DNA from: an uncultured Flavobacteriaceae bacterium
GTDB lineage: Bacteria; Bacteroidota; Bacteroidia; Flavobacteriales; Flavobacteriaceae
Assembly (NCBI GenBank): GCA_937923735.1
Contig: CALDUJ010000182.1
Coordinates: 1-33,689, forward strand
Length of the DNA stretch: 33,689 nucleotides
Direction: 5' to 3'
Shown here piece by piece: positions 7,637 to 15,728 of the stretch (position 1 is its first letter; each line of letters begins with the position of its first letter). The notes below the pieces were generated by a model. The model saw nothing but the letters and a program-made list of their open reading frames with translations. It had not been told where the DNA came from and did no database searches. Position numbers and translations under genes: made by a program.

Positions 7637-8680
7637 ATGTATTTTAAAAAGATTCTTTTGGCAATCGCCTTGATTGGACTTGTTGTAGCGGCTTATTTCG
7701 CTTACTTTGTTTACACCGCTATGTTGTCTCCAAATACAGCTTTTCAAAATGAAGAAGCATACATCTATATACCTACGGGAGCAAAATATCAAGAAGTAAG
7801 AGCAGATTTAGAACCACTTTTAAAGAATATAGATAAGTTTGATGCGCTAGCTGAAAGAAAAAAGTATACCACTAATGTAAAACCTGGTCGTTACGCAATT
7901 AAGAAAGATATGAGTAATAACGACATTATCAATTCTATAAGAAGCAATAATCTCCCTATAAAGGTGTCTTTTAATAATCAAGAAACTGTCATGGACTTAG
8001 CTGGTAGAATTGCCGCTCAAATCGAAGCAGATAGCTCTTCTCTTTACAAGGCAATGACAGATTCTGAATTCTTGAAAAAACAAAATTTAAACCAAGAAAC
8101 TGCAATTAGTATGTACGTCCCTAATAGTTATGAATTTTTCTGGAATACATCTTCGGAAAAATTCAGAAACCGGATGTTAAATGAGTACAATAAATTTTGG
8201 ACTGAGAAGCGCTTAACCAAGGCCAAAAATTTAAATCTTTCAGAAGAAGAAGTAATAACCCTAGCATCAATCGTACAAAAAGAAACTGCCAAAGTAGACG
8301 AGCGACCTCGAGTAGCAGGTGTTTATCTCAATAGATTAAAAAGAGGTATGCCCCTTCAGGCAGATCCTACAGTTATATACGCTATCAAAAAAGCTTCGGG
8401 AGATTTTAATCAAGTTATCAAACGTGTGCTTTATAAGGATTTAGAGATGAACTCTCCTTACAACACCTATAAAAACAGAGGATTGCCACCAGGACCGATT
8501 GCAATGCCAGACGTATCTTCAATAGATGCTGTTCTAAACTATGAAAAGCACGATTATATATATTTTGTAGCTAATGTTAAGAATTTTGGCTATCATAAAT
8601 TCGCTAAAACACTAGCACAACACAATCGAAACAAGCAAGAATACGTCCGCTGGATTAATAAACAAGGTATAAACAGATAA
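7637..8680 (+). CDS. mltG: Endolytic peptidoglycan transglycosylase MltG (YceG)
   Basis: 347 residues. One N-terminal membrane segment (ILLAIALIGLVVAAYFAYFVY) is followed by a LysM-like region and the YceG catalytic domain. The conserved catalytic Glu is Glu216 in ASIVQKETAKVDERPRVAGVYLNRL, followed by the family motifs PLQADPTVIYAI and SPYNTYKNRGLPPGPIAMP. It cleaves nascent glycan strands and is thought to set strand length at the inner membrane. It begins immediately after the stop of the GNAT gene (TAAATG), with no intergenic base, so it depends on upstream transcription and probably coupled translation. Confidence 0.95.
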   Translation: MYFKKILLAIALIGLVVAAYFAYFVYTAMLSPNTAFQNEEAYIYIPTGAKYQEVRADLEPLLKNIDKFDALAERKKYTTNVKPGRYAIKKDMSNNDIINSIRSNNLPIKVSFNNQETVMDLAGRIAAQIEADSSSLYKAMTDSEFLKKQNLNQETAISMYVPNSYEFFWNTSSEKFRNRMLNEYNKFWTEKRLTKAKNLNLSEEEVITLASIVQKETAKVDERPRVAGVYLNRLKRGMPLQADPTVIYAIKKASGDFNQVIKRVLYKDLEMNSPYNTYKNRGLPPGPIAMPDVSSIDAVLNYEKHDYIYFVANVKNFGYHKFAKTLAQHNRNKQEYVRWINKQGINR

Positions 8681-8682
8681 TT

Positions 8683-9603
8683 TTGATGGCCCCAAAACAT
8701 TTTGTCGCTCATCTTTTAATTACCTTATCGTTTGTCTCAGGTTTTTCGCAATCTGGATTAAACGATTTTCTGAAACCTTCTGATACTCTAAATACATCTA
8801 GGCGCAATGCGGTAATTATTACTGAAACATCATTAGCTGGTTTAACACTTATTGGTTTAGATCAATTATGGTATAGCGATTTTGAACGTTCTAAATTCCG
8901 AACAATTAATGATAATGATGAATGGCTCCAAATGGATAAGTTGGGACATGTAATGACTTCTTATTATGTAGGTAAAGTAGGAGCAGATGTTCTTAATTGG
9001 AGCGGTGTGAGTGAGAAGAATCAGTTAATATACGGTGCTACCTTGGGGTTTACATTCCTGACTGCTGTTGAGGTGTTTGATGGGTTTTCTGAAGAATGGG
9101 GTTTTTCTTGGGGCGATATGCTAGCTAACGCTTCTGGAACTGGATTGTATGTGGGTCAGGAATTGCTCTGGCAAGAACAACGAGTTGTTTTAAAATATTC
9201 GTTTCATCAAACTAGATATGCCAATGTGCGTCCAGAAAAATTAGGAGATGACTTTCTTCAAGAAGCTTTAAAAGATTATAATGGGCAGACTTATTGGTTA
9301 AGTGCTAACATACATTCTTTTTTTAGAGAGAGTAAAATACCTAAATGGTTGAATGTTGCAGTTGGTTATGGAGCTGATGGTATGTTGACTGGTAATTACG
9401 AAGCCCTTGACAGGGCTCTTTTTCCTAATCAAAACCGTATGCGCCAATATTATCTGAGTTTGGATATTGACTTATCAAGATTGAAAACGGATTCTAGATT
9501 TTTAAAAACAGTGTTTAATGTTATTAATTTTATAAAAATACCAGCTCCAACATTAGAAATTAACAGTAAAGGGAAGCTAAGATTTTATCCTTTGTACTTT
9601 TAA
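8683..9603 (+). CDS. DUF2279 (YfiM-like) envelope protein
   Basis: 306 residues with a signal peptide (FVAHLLITLSFVSGFSQ). The DUF2279 core is clear: MDKLGHVMTSYYVGK, then EVFDGFSEEWGFSWGDMLANASGTGLYVGQ. These His, Asp and Glu residues in hydrophobic helices are conserved across the family, whose biochemical function is unknown. The C-terminal half is beta-rich (NIHSFF...WLNVAVGYGADGM...YYLSLDIDLSRLK), ending in Phe like many outer-membrane-associated proteins. It lies 2 bp after mltG and closes the dapF operon. No terminator was found after it. Confidence 0.82.
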   Translation: MMAPKHFVAHLLITLSFVSGFSQSGLNDFLKPSDTLNTSRRNAVIITETSLAGLTLIGLDQLWYSDFERSKFRTINDNDEWLQMDKLGHVMTSYYVGKVGADVLNWSGVSEKNQLIYGATLGFTFLTAVEVFDGFSEEWGFSWGDMLANASGTGLYVGQELLWQEQRVVLKYSFHQTRYANVRPEKLGDDFLQEALKDYNGQTYWLSANIHSFFRESKIPKWLNVAVGYGADGMLTGNYEALDRALFPNQNRMRQYYLSLDIDLSRLKTDSRFLKTVFNVINFIKIPAPTLEINSKGKLRFYPLYF

Positions 9604-9645
9604 CGTTTATTAACATACTGGTTTACAGTTTATAGCAAAAAAGCT

Positions 9646-9653
9646 TATCTTTG
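9646..9653 (+). promoter_or_regulatory. -7 promoter element for the lysozyme-fold gene
   Basis: TATCTTTG is an exact match to TAnnTTTG, 55 bp before the ATG at 9709. A second TAAATTTG at 9697-9704 also fits but is too close to the start to serve normally. Confidence 0.5.
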
Positions 9654-9708
9654 CCGAAAATTTTAGTTACTGGCATAATTTGTGCCTTTAGTACTCTAAA
9701 TTTGTAAA

Positions 9709-10359
9709 ATGAAAAAGAGTTTAATAAGTCAATTATCAGTTCTGTTTGTAGTATCTGGACTTCTATATTTTTCACTTTTCAGAGGCTCATCCATAGACTC
9801 AAACCTAAACAGAGAGTTTGTTCATAACGCCAACTTTTCTGAGAATGATACTTTCAGCCAATCTGGTGATGAAAGCTTCATGACGTTCTCCATGGATTTA
9901 GGAAAATCTTATGTAGGCTTTAAAGAAGCACTTGCTTTTAAAGAATCTCAGGGAAATTATTTTAGAGTGAATGACTTTGGTTATCTGGGTAAATACCAAT
10001 TTGGTAAGGAGACGTTGAAACTTATTGGGGTATACACACCAAATCAATTTTTATATAATCCCGAGTTACAAGAAAAAGCGTTTATGGCTAACATGGAACG
10101 CAACAAATGGGTGCTACGAAGAGATATTGAACGTTTTGTTGGAAAAAAAATCAACGGAATAATAGTTACTGAATCTGGAATTTTAGCCGCAGCGCATTTA
10201 GCAGGTCCCGGAAGCGTAAAGAAATATTTAAGAAGTTATGGTCAAAATGGGTTTGCCGATGCATTTGGGACTTCTGTTTGTACCTACATGAAGAAGTTTT
10301 CTGGTTACGATACATCATTTATAAAACCAAATAAAAAGGCTAGAGTTTCTAAAGTGTAA
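9709..10359 (+). CDS. Secreted lysozyme-fold (SLT-like) wall protein
   Basis: 216 residues with an N-terminal signal or anchor (SQLSVLFVVSGLLYFSLF). The core ALAFKESQGNYFRVNDFGYLGKYQFGKETL has the Glu-Ser motif and the GxYQF run typical of transglycosylase/lysozyme-like folds, with Glu at the catalytic position. ESGILAAAHLAGPGSVKKYL is the second family signature. It probably cleaves or binds peptidoglycan in the periplasm; activity is inferred. Homologs in this family are often labelled peptidoglycan-binding LysM protein, but no LysM is visible here. It follows the dapF operon by 105 bp with its own -7 box, and its terminator lies inside the next, convergent gene. Confidence 0.72.
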   Translation: MKKSLISQLSVLFVVSGLLYFSLFRGSSIDSNLNREFVHNANFSENDTFSQSGDESFMTFSMDLGKSYVGFKEALAFKESQGNYFRVNDFGYLGKYQFGKETLKLIGVYTPNQFLYNPELQEKAFMANMERNKWVLRRDIERFVGKKINGIIVTESGILAAAHLAGPGSVKKYLRSYGQNGFADAFGTSVCTYMKKFSGYDTSFIKPNKKARVSKV

Positions 10360-10360
10360 T

Positions 10361-11077
10361 CTAGTCTTTATGAATTATAAATAGTGTAGGTCTTTTGTGA
10401 AGATCTACACTATTTTTTTTCCATTCTCCAATGGTTTGTGTTTTAATTAATTCTGTAGGCAGTGTAATATCACAAGCTACGCATAAGCGGGTGTTGGGGT
10501 GTAAAGCCAATAATGCATCTTCCATTAGTTTATTGTTTCTGTAAGGTGTCTCAATAAATAACTGCGATTGGTTTTTTTCGTAAGAATGTCTCTCTAGATC
10601 TCTGAGTACACTTTTTCTGTCTTTTTTATCAATAGGTAAGTAACCGTTAAAGGCAAAATTCTGGCCATTCATGCCTGAACTCATAAGCGCCATCAAAATA
10701 GAGGAAGGGCCAACTAACGGGACTACTCTTATATCTATTTCATGTGCTATCTTAACAACATCGGCACCAGGGTCAGCAATACCAGGACATCCGGCTTCAG
10801 ACATCAAGCCGACAGATTTCCCTTCTAAACATGCAGATAAAAAACTAGGCAATTCACTAGGCTCAGTATACTTGTTTATGAGATTGATATTCAGCTTAGG
10901 CTGTGATTTTTTGGCACTTACTTTTTTAATAAAACGGCGTGCTGTTTTTTCGTTTTCAACAATATAATCATCTACAAGCTCGATAATTTTCTTCACTGAA
11001 ATCGGCAATACTTCAAGAGGTGCATTATCACCTAAAGTTGTAGGAATTAAGTAAAGATTACCTTTTGGATTTTGCAT
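10361..11077 (-). CDS. Tetrapyrrole-methylase-family SAM-dependent methyltransferase (RsmI-like)
   Basis: 238 residues, shorter than E. coli RsmI (286). The family motifs are visible: LYLIPTTLGD at the N-terminus, GLMSEAGCPGIADPGADVV and VPLVGPSSILMALMSSGMNGQNFAFNGYLP. RsmI 2'-O-methylates C1402 of 16S rRNA, but Bacteroidota also carry a shorter paralog of unknown substrate and this one resembles that group, so no symbol is given. It is the last gene of the dnaA / phosphatase / methylase run, 8 bp after the LMW-PTP gene. Its 3' end contains the terminator hairpin of the convergent gene. Confidence 0.85.
   Translation of the reverse strand: MQNPKGNLYLIPTTLGDNAPLEVLPISVKKIIELVDDYIVENEKTARRFIKKVSAKKSQPKLNINLINKYTEPSELPSFLSACLEGKSVGLMSEAGCPGIADPGADVVKIAHEIDIRVVPLVGPSSILMALMSSGMNGQNFAFNGYLPIDKKDRKSVLRDLERHSYEKNQSQLFIETPYRNNKLMEDALLALHPNTRLCVACDITLPTELIKTQTIGEWKKNSVDLHKRPTLFIIHKD
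10379..10420 (+). terminator. Intrinsic terminator embedded in the convergent methylase coding sequence
   Basis: An 11-bp perfect stem (AAATAGTGTAG / CTACACTATTT) extends inward through a G-T pair and four more pairs to a 5-nt loop, and is followed on the plus strand by a run of eight T. It starts 20 bp after the stop of the lysozyme-fold gene and lies wholly within codons of the methylase gene (..KNSVDLHKRPTLF..). Confidence 0.85.
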
Positions 11078-11085
11078 TCTTAAAA

Positions 11086-11538
11086 TTAGGAAAGTTTTTC
11101 AACAAAAGAGTCACATGCTTTGTCTAACATGGTGTATACATAATCAAACCCACTATTACCACCATAATAAGGGTCTGGCACTTCAATGTTTTCATTGGGA
11201 TGAACTAAATCCATTATTAATGATACCTTAGACATATCCTCTGGATTTCTAGCGAGCTTAACAACATTTTCAAAGTTAGATGTATCCATAACGAAAATGT
11301 AGTCAAATCTATCAAAATCTTCGACAGAGAATTTTCTGCATTTTTGATTAGATATATCCAATCCGTTTTTTCTGGCAACAGCAATAGATCTAGGGTCTGG
11401 AGCATTGCCAATATGATACCCAGCCGTTCCAGCAGAATCTACTTGGGAAACATCTTCAGTAAGTTTAGACTTCATAATGCCTTCTGCCAATGGAGAACGA
11501 CAAATGTTTCCAAGGCAAACCATTAATACTTTAGTCAT
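11086..11538 (-). CDS. Low-molecular-weight protein tyrosine phosphatase
   Basis: 150 residues. The P-loop CLGNICRS (Cys8, Arg14) matches CX5R, and the general acid Asp122 sits in VPDPYYGG. The rest fits the family (AGTAGYHIGNAPDPR, DYIFVMDTSN). It hydrolyses phosphotyrosine through a Cys-phosphate intermediate; substrates are unknown. Such enzymes often act on tyrosine kinases for capsule or exopolysaccharide, but none is nearby. It sits 9 bp after dnaA and 8 bp before the methylase gene, so the three are one transcription unit, an arrangement I recall in other Flavobacteriaceae. Confidence 0.93.
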   Translation of the reverse strand: MTKVLMVCLGNICRSPLAEGIMKSKLTEDVSQVDSAGTAGYHIGNAPDPRSIAVARKNGLDISNQKCRKFSVEDFDRFDYIFVMDTSNFENVVKLARNPEDMSKVSLIMDLVHPNENIEVPDPYYGGNSGFDYVYTMLDKACDSFVEKLS

Positions 11539-11547
11539 GATTGAATT

Positions 11548-12975
11548 TTATAGAGACAATTTTTTCGAAAGATCTTCGACGTACTTTCTAAATTGTTTAT
11601 CTGTACTTGCTAAGTTGTCTACTGTTTTGCATGCGTGAAGTACAGTAGCATGGTCGCGTTGACCTATTTGAGAACCTATACTGGCTAGGGACGCTTTTGT
11701 AAATTTTTTGGCAAAGAACATGGCTAATTGTCTGGCTTGTACGATATGTCTTTTTCTAGTTTTAGATTGAAGTGTATCTACATCCATTTGGAAGTAATCT
11801 GATACCACTTTTTGAATATAATCTATGGAAACCTCTCTTTTGGTGTTCTTTACAAACTTCTCAACTATTTGCTTTGCAAGATCGATGGTGATTTCCTTCT
11901 TGTTGAAAGAGGATTGTGCAATTAAAGATATAATAGCACCTTCTAATTCACGTACGTTGGTCTTAATATTCTTAGCAACATAATCTATAATATCATCTGG
12001 CATTTCCACACCATCACGATACAATTTGTTTTTAAGTATGGATACGCGAGTTTCAAAATCTGGGCTTTGTAGCTCAGCAGATAAGCCCCATTTAAAACGA
12101 GACAATAAGCGTTGCTCAATATCTTGCATGTCAACAGGCGCCTTATCGCTCGTTAATATAACTTGCTTTCCGTTTTGATGTAAGTGGTTGAATATGTGGA
12201 AGAATACATCCTGTGTCCCAGATTTACCAGATAAAAATTGGACATCATCAATAATAAGGATATCTATTATCTGATAAAAATGAATAAAATCATTACGATT
12301 GTTCTTCTTTACAGAGTCTATATACTGTTGTGTGAATTTTTCTGCAGAGATATATAAAACCGTTTTTTCAGGATACTTATCTTTTATGTCTACACCAATA
12401 GCATGTGCTAAGTGGGTTTTCCCTAATCCAACGCCACCAAAAATAAGTAAGGGATTAAACGATGTGCCTCCTGGTTTCGCTGCAACTGCTAATCCTGCAT
12501 TCCTGGCTAGTCTATTAGAATCTCCTTCTAAGAAATTTTCAAAACTATAATTAGGATTAAGCTGAGATTCAATCTTTACATTTCTAATACCAGGAATCAC
12601 AAAAGGATTTTTTAGCTCTGGATTCTTGTTATTGAAAGGGATATCTACATCTTGAGGTTTTACACCAGCTCTGTTAGAGCTTGGAATTTTTTCCGTAAAT
12701 GGTTGTCTGTTACCATAAGTATTCTCCATCTTAATGACGTAAACCAATTTGGCGTCTTCACCCAATTCTCTTGTAAGGGAAACTTTAAGGATTTTAACAT
12801 AGTGTTCTTCAAGCCACTCATAGAAGAATTTGCTTGGCACTTGTATGCTAAGGGCATTATCTGTTAGCTTTACTGCTGTAATTGGTTCGAACCAAGTTTT
12901 GAAGGCTTGGGGCTGAATATTATCCTTTATAAAAGAGAGACAATTATTCCAGACCGATTGCGCAGTAATACTCAT
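11548..12975 (-). CDS. dnaA: Chromosomal replication initiator protein DnaA
   Basis: 475 residues, full length. Domain I (SVWNNCLSFIKDNIQPQAFKTWFEP) and a linker rich in Asn/Pro precede the AAA+ domain with Walker A GGVGLGKTH (180-188), Walker B LIIDDVQFL (Asp243-Asp244) and the arginine-finger region EQRLLSRFKWG. Domain IV ends with the DNA-binding signature GQRDHATVLHACKTV. It binds DnaA boxes at oriC and opens the origin. It is first in a three-gene operon. The upstream region has no TTATCCACA boxes, so oriC is probably elsewhere. A terminator-like hairpin precedes its start. Confidence 0.98.
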   Translation of the reverse strand: MSITAQSVWNNCLSFIKDNIQPQAFKTWFEPITAVKLTDNALSIQVPSKFFYEWLEEHYVKILKVSLTRELGEDAKLVYVIKMENTYGNRQPFTEKIPSSNRAGVKPQDVDIPFNNKNPELKNPFVIPGIRNVKIESQLNPNYSFENFLEGDSNRLARNAGLAVAAKPGGTSFNPLLIFGGVGLGKTHLAHAIGVDIKDKYPEKTVLYISAEKFTQQYIDSVKKNNRNDFIHFYQIIDILIIDDVQFLSGKSGTQDVFFHIFNHLHQNGKQVILTSDKAPVDMQDIEQRLLSRFKWGLSAELQSPDFETRVSILKNKLYRDGVEMPDDIIDYVAKNIKTNVRELEGAIISLIAQSSFNKKEITIDLAKQIVEKFVKNTKREVSIDYIQKVVSDYFQMDVDTLQSKTRKRHIVQARQLAMFFAKKFTKASLASIGSQIGQRDHATVLHACKTVDNLASTDKQFRKYVEDLSKKLSL

Positions 12976-13012
12976 TATTAATTCTTATGATTATCTAGTT
13001 AGTTAGTTTGGC

Positions 13013-13040
13013 AAAAAAAAGAGAAATCCGAGTTTCTCTT
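13013..13040 (-). terminator. Terminator-like hairpin in the dnaA leader
   Basis: On the minus strand AAGAGAAA-CTCGGA-TTTCTCTT (perfect 8-bp stem, 6-nt loop) runs into eight T, 37 nt before the dnaA ATG. It may be an attenuator, or it may block antisense transcription arriving from yigZ. Confidence 0.65.
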
Positions 13041-13182
13041 GGTTGCGTTTCTTGCATGACAAATATGTGAACAAAATTCTAAAAAAAAAAATGAAATTTG
13101 ATTGAATTTTAAGAATTTTTTTCTCATGTTTAATTATGGATGAATGTACAAAATATTTTTCTAAAACCGAATTTAAAAACAT

Positions 13183-13575
13183 ATGAAATCAAACGAAATT
13201 AAGATTCGTATTAGATATGGTGAAACTGATCAAATGGGAATTGTGTATCATGGCAATTACGCACAGTATCTCGAAATGGGACGAATTGAATGGTTAAGAA
13301 GTCTAGGGATTTCATATAAAAAAATGGAGGAAGATGGTATTATGCTTCCTGTAGTTTCCTTAAGTTTAAATTTCAAGAAGTCAGCACGTTATGATGACCT
13401 AATTAACGTAAAAACACAACTCAAGAAAATACCTACTGCAAAGATTGAATTTGTCTATGAGATTACAAACGAAAAAGGTGAGATTTTAACTACAGCAAAT
13501 ACAGTTTTAGCTTTTATAGATATGAAAACCAATAGACCAATGAGAGCTCCTAAATTTGTACTTGACAAGCTTTAG
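13183..13575 (+). CDS. Acyl-CoA thioesterase, 4HBT hotdog fold (YbgC-like)
   Basis: 130 residues, one hotdog domain. The 4HBT signature is intact: IRYGETDQMGIVYHGNYAQYLEMGRIEWL, with Asp16 as the presumed catalytic residue. The family hydrolyses acyl-CoA thioesters in the cytoplasm; YbgC itself works with the Tol-Pal envelope system in proteobacteria, but no tol genes are nearby, so substrate and role stay open. It is a single gene, divergent from dnaA, with an AT-rich 207-bp spacer. It converges on yigZ with only 9 bp between stops and no visible terminator. Confidence 0.9.
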   Translation: MKSNEIKIRIRYGETDQMGIVYHGNYAQYLEMGRIEWLRSLGISYKKMEEDGIMLPVVSLSLNFKKSARYDDLINVKTQLKKIPTAKIEFVYEITNEKGEILTTANTVLAFIDMKTNRPMRAPKFVLDKL

Positions 13576-13584
13576 TTTTTTAAT

Positions 13585-14187
13585 CTATATTTTTACTGTT
13601 ATGTTATGTAGTGACTTTAACTGTCTGAAAATCAAATCAAAATCTTTTAAACGCACTTCAATTGTTAGTTTGCAATTCAAATGCATTTCCTGATTAATGA
13701 TTTTTAAATTCTTTTCTTTGATAACCCGCATCACTTTATTGAGATGATCGTATGAACAAGAAACTTGAATATGTTTATTAATAGTTTTTTCTTTAATATT
13801 AGAGGCCTCCAGAGCCATTTGGGCTGTAGTTTTATAAGCGTTTATTAATCCACCAACCCCAAGTTTAGTGCCTCCAAAATAACGAACCACAACAATTAAA
13901 ATATTAGTTACTTCAAAAGATTGTATTTGCCCATAAATAGGCATGCCTGCACTATTATTAGGTTCACCGTCATCATTGGCACGATACGTAATCGTTTCTG
14001 TGCCTAGCTGATAAGCGTAACAAAAATGCCCTGCTGTATGGTGTTGTTTCTTTAATGTATCTATATGAATCTTAACATCATCGGTAGAAGAAATAGGAAA
14101 AGCATACGAGAAGAATTTACTATTTCGGTCTTTATACAGAACTTCTTCAGAGGGTTTTAGTATGGTTTTGTATACATCCTTTTCCAT
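13585..14187 (-). CDS. yigZ: YigZ/IMPACT family protein
   Basis: 200 residues. The UPF0029 (IMPACT) domain is complete: HFCYAYQLGTETITYRANDDGEPNNSAGMPI, then VVVRYFGGTKLGVGGLINAYKTTAQMAL. A C-terminal ferredoxin-like domain follows (VSCSYDHLNKVMRVIKEKNLKI). The family is near-universal; eukaryotic IMPACT modulates Gcn2, but the bacterial function is not settled. It is the last gene in the LEA14-like lipoprotein / ribD / yigZ operon, 5 bp after ribD. Confidence 0.92.
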   Translation of the reverse strand: MEKDVYKTILKPSEEVLYKDRNSKFFSYAFPISSTDDVKIHIDTLKKQHHTAGHFCYAYQLGTETITYRANDDGEPNNSAGMPIYGQIQSFEVTNILIVVVRYFGGTKLGVGGLINAYKTTAQMALEASNIKEKTINKHIQVSCSYDHLNKVMRVIKEKNLKIINQEMHLNCKLTIEVRLKDFDLIFRQLKSLHNITVKI

Positions 14188-14192
14188 AAAAT

Positions 14193-15203
14193 CTATCTAT
14201 TAGTGTTTTGATAGATTTTAAGATGATTTTTTAAGATGTGTTCTTCAGAAATTAAGTGACCAGAAAGTTTTGGAGCAATTACGCCATTTTTTAAAAAAAC
14301 ATCTCCAGTAAAGATGCGAGCTTCGTCCCAAAGGTTTTCATTTATAAAGGTTTGAAGTGTTTGCGCGCCTCCTTCAATAATAACAGATTGAATGTTTTTT
14401 TCATGAAGAACACTGCATATTTGACTAACTATTGGCTTATCGAAATCTATGATGTCTTCAGAAATGGTGATTGTTTCAGATAAATCATTAAAAACCTGTT
14501 GTTTTTTTGAAAGCTTATTAATTCTATCAATAACGACTCTAATTGGGTTGTTGCCTTTCCAATCGCGCGCTGTTAAACTAGGATTGTCTTCCAAAACCGT
14601 ATTGGTGCCTACCAAAATAGCATGCTCTTCGGTTCGCCATTTATGGACTAACTGACGAGAATACTCGTTCGAAAGCCAAACAGGTTTTTTCTCGTCTTTA
14701 GTTTTTGGAGCAATAAATCCATCTTGGGATTCTGCCCATTTTAATATAATGTAAGGACGTTTCTTGTTGTGAAAGCTTAGAAATCGCTTATGATGTTTTT
14801 TACATTCTTTCTCTAAAACTCCTACAGTTACTTTGCAACCAGCGTCTTTTAGTTTCTGAACCCCTTTTCCAGACACTTTGTTATTCGAATCCACAGTACC
14901 AATATATACTTCAGGTATTTTATGTTCAATTATTAAATCGGAGCACGGTGGTGTTTTTCCGTGATGGGAACAAGGTTCTAAGGTTACATATAAAGATGCG
15001 TTACTTAAAAGTGATTTGTCTTTAACCGAATTAATAGCGTTTACTTCTGCATGAGAGCCACCATAAGGACTCGTAAAACCCTCGCCAATTATGGTATTTT
15101 TATACACGATAACAGCACCAACTGATGGGTTTGGTCTTGTTGTGCCAATACCATAAGACGCCAATTCTAGGCATCTTTGCATGTATGTTTCGTGCTTGGT
15201 CAC
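14193..15203 (-). CDS. ribD: Bifunctional riboflavin biosynthesis deaminase/reductase
   Basis: 336 residues. The N-terminal cytidine-deaminase-like domain has the zinc site HAE (His51, Glu53) and PCSHHGKTPPC (Cys78, Cys87). The C-terminal reductase domain begins near residue 148 (RPYIILKWAESQDGFIA) and includes ILVGTNTVLEDNPSL and VIIEGGAQTLQTFI. It performs the second and third steps of riboflavin synthesis: deamination of the pyrimidinone and reduction of the ribosyl side chain with NADPH. It sits between a LEA14-like lipoprotein gene (2 bp) and yigZ (5 bp). No other rib gene is present and no FMN riboswitch was seen. Confidence 0.96.
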   Translation of the reverse strand: MTKHETYMQRCLELASYGIGTTRPNPSVGAVIVYKNTIIGEGFTSPYGGSHAEVNAINSVKDKSLLSNASLYVTLEPCSHHGKTPPCSDLIIEHKIPEVYIGTVDSNNKVSGKGVQKLKDAGCKVTVGVLEKECKKHHKRFLSFHNKKRPYIILKWAESQDGFIAPKTKDEKKPVWLSNEYSRQLVHKWRTEEHAILVGTNTVLEDNPSLTARDWKGNNPIRVVIDRINKLSKKQQVFNDLSETITISEDIIDFDKPIVSQICSVLHEKNIQSVIIEGGAQTLQTFINENLWDEARIFTGDVFLKNGVIAPKLSGHLISEEHILKNHLKIYQNTNR

Positions 15204-15205
15204 TA

Positions 15206-15661
15206 TTAAAGTTTGATTTTTACTTTTTCTGTTCTATCTACTTTATAGACATGAGAAAAACCAAACACTTTATATTTAATATCTCCTTTATATTGTACTT
15301 CTAGGCTTTTGTTAAGCAAACTTCCTAAAAGTCCGCTTAGGTTTTTGTTACTAAAAAGACTGTCTGTCGAAACTCTAGCCTTTAACGGAATAGAGAATTC
15401 TTTTTTAGCGGGCACTTTAAAGCTTTCTGATGATACATGTCCCATTTCATTCCCGTTCACAAAGACCTGTATGCCTTCAGTTTGTAATTCGCCACCAACG
15501 TTATTGTGATTCATAAAATAGGCATCTGCAGCTAATGTAACATGCTCTCGTGTAGATTCAAGAACTTCAATATTTTCAACTCTCAGGAATTCTGGTTTTT
15601 CATTCACTTTGCAACTAAAAACTGAAAGCAATATGATGGATAATAAAATTGTTTTCTTCAT
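15206..15661 (-). CDS. LEA14-like (WHy-domain) lipoprotein
   Basis: 151 residues. The signal MKKTILLSIILLSVFSC places the lipidated Cys at 17. The mature part has the LEA type 2/WHy layout: an N-terminal strand FLRVENIEVLEST, then LAADAYFMNHNNVGGELQTEGIQVFVNG (the 'N-N' turn of the WHy motif), then SFKVPAKKEFSIPLKARV. The fold is a small beta-sandwich, described in eukaryotic desiccation proteins; in bacteria the role is unknown. Residues after the Cys (KVNEKP) are not strongly acidic, so a periplasm-facing location is more likely than surface display. It is the first gene of the ribD operon, divergent from a GNAT gene 67 bp away. Confidence 0.8.
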   Translation of the reverse strand: MKKTILLSIILLSVFSCKVNEKPEFLRVENIEVLESTREHVTLAADAYFMNHNNVGGELQTEGIQVFVNGNEMGHVSSESFKVPAKKEFSIPLKARVSTDSLFSNKNLSGLLGSLLNKSLEVQYKGDIKYKVFGFSHVYKVDRTEKVKIKL

Positions 15662-15728
15662 TTTAAGAACTATATAATTAGCGTATCTTCACATTCACAA
15701 AAATAACTATTAAAAGAGTAATGATACC

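Noticed and set aside
8674-8685. TAATTTTG at the mltG/DUF2279 junction as a promoter
   Set aside because: It matches the -7 consensus but overlaps the stop and start codons, too close to drive the next gene; chance match in AT-rich sequence.
12976-13182. Replication origin next to dnaA
   Set aside because: No TTATCCACA-type DnaA boxes or close variants were found in the spacer; AT-richness alone is ordinary here.
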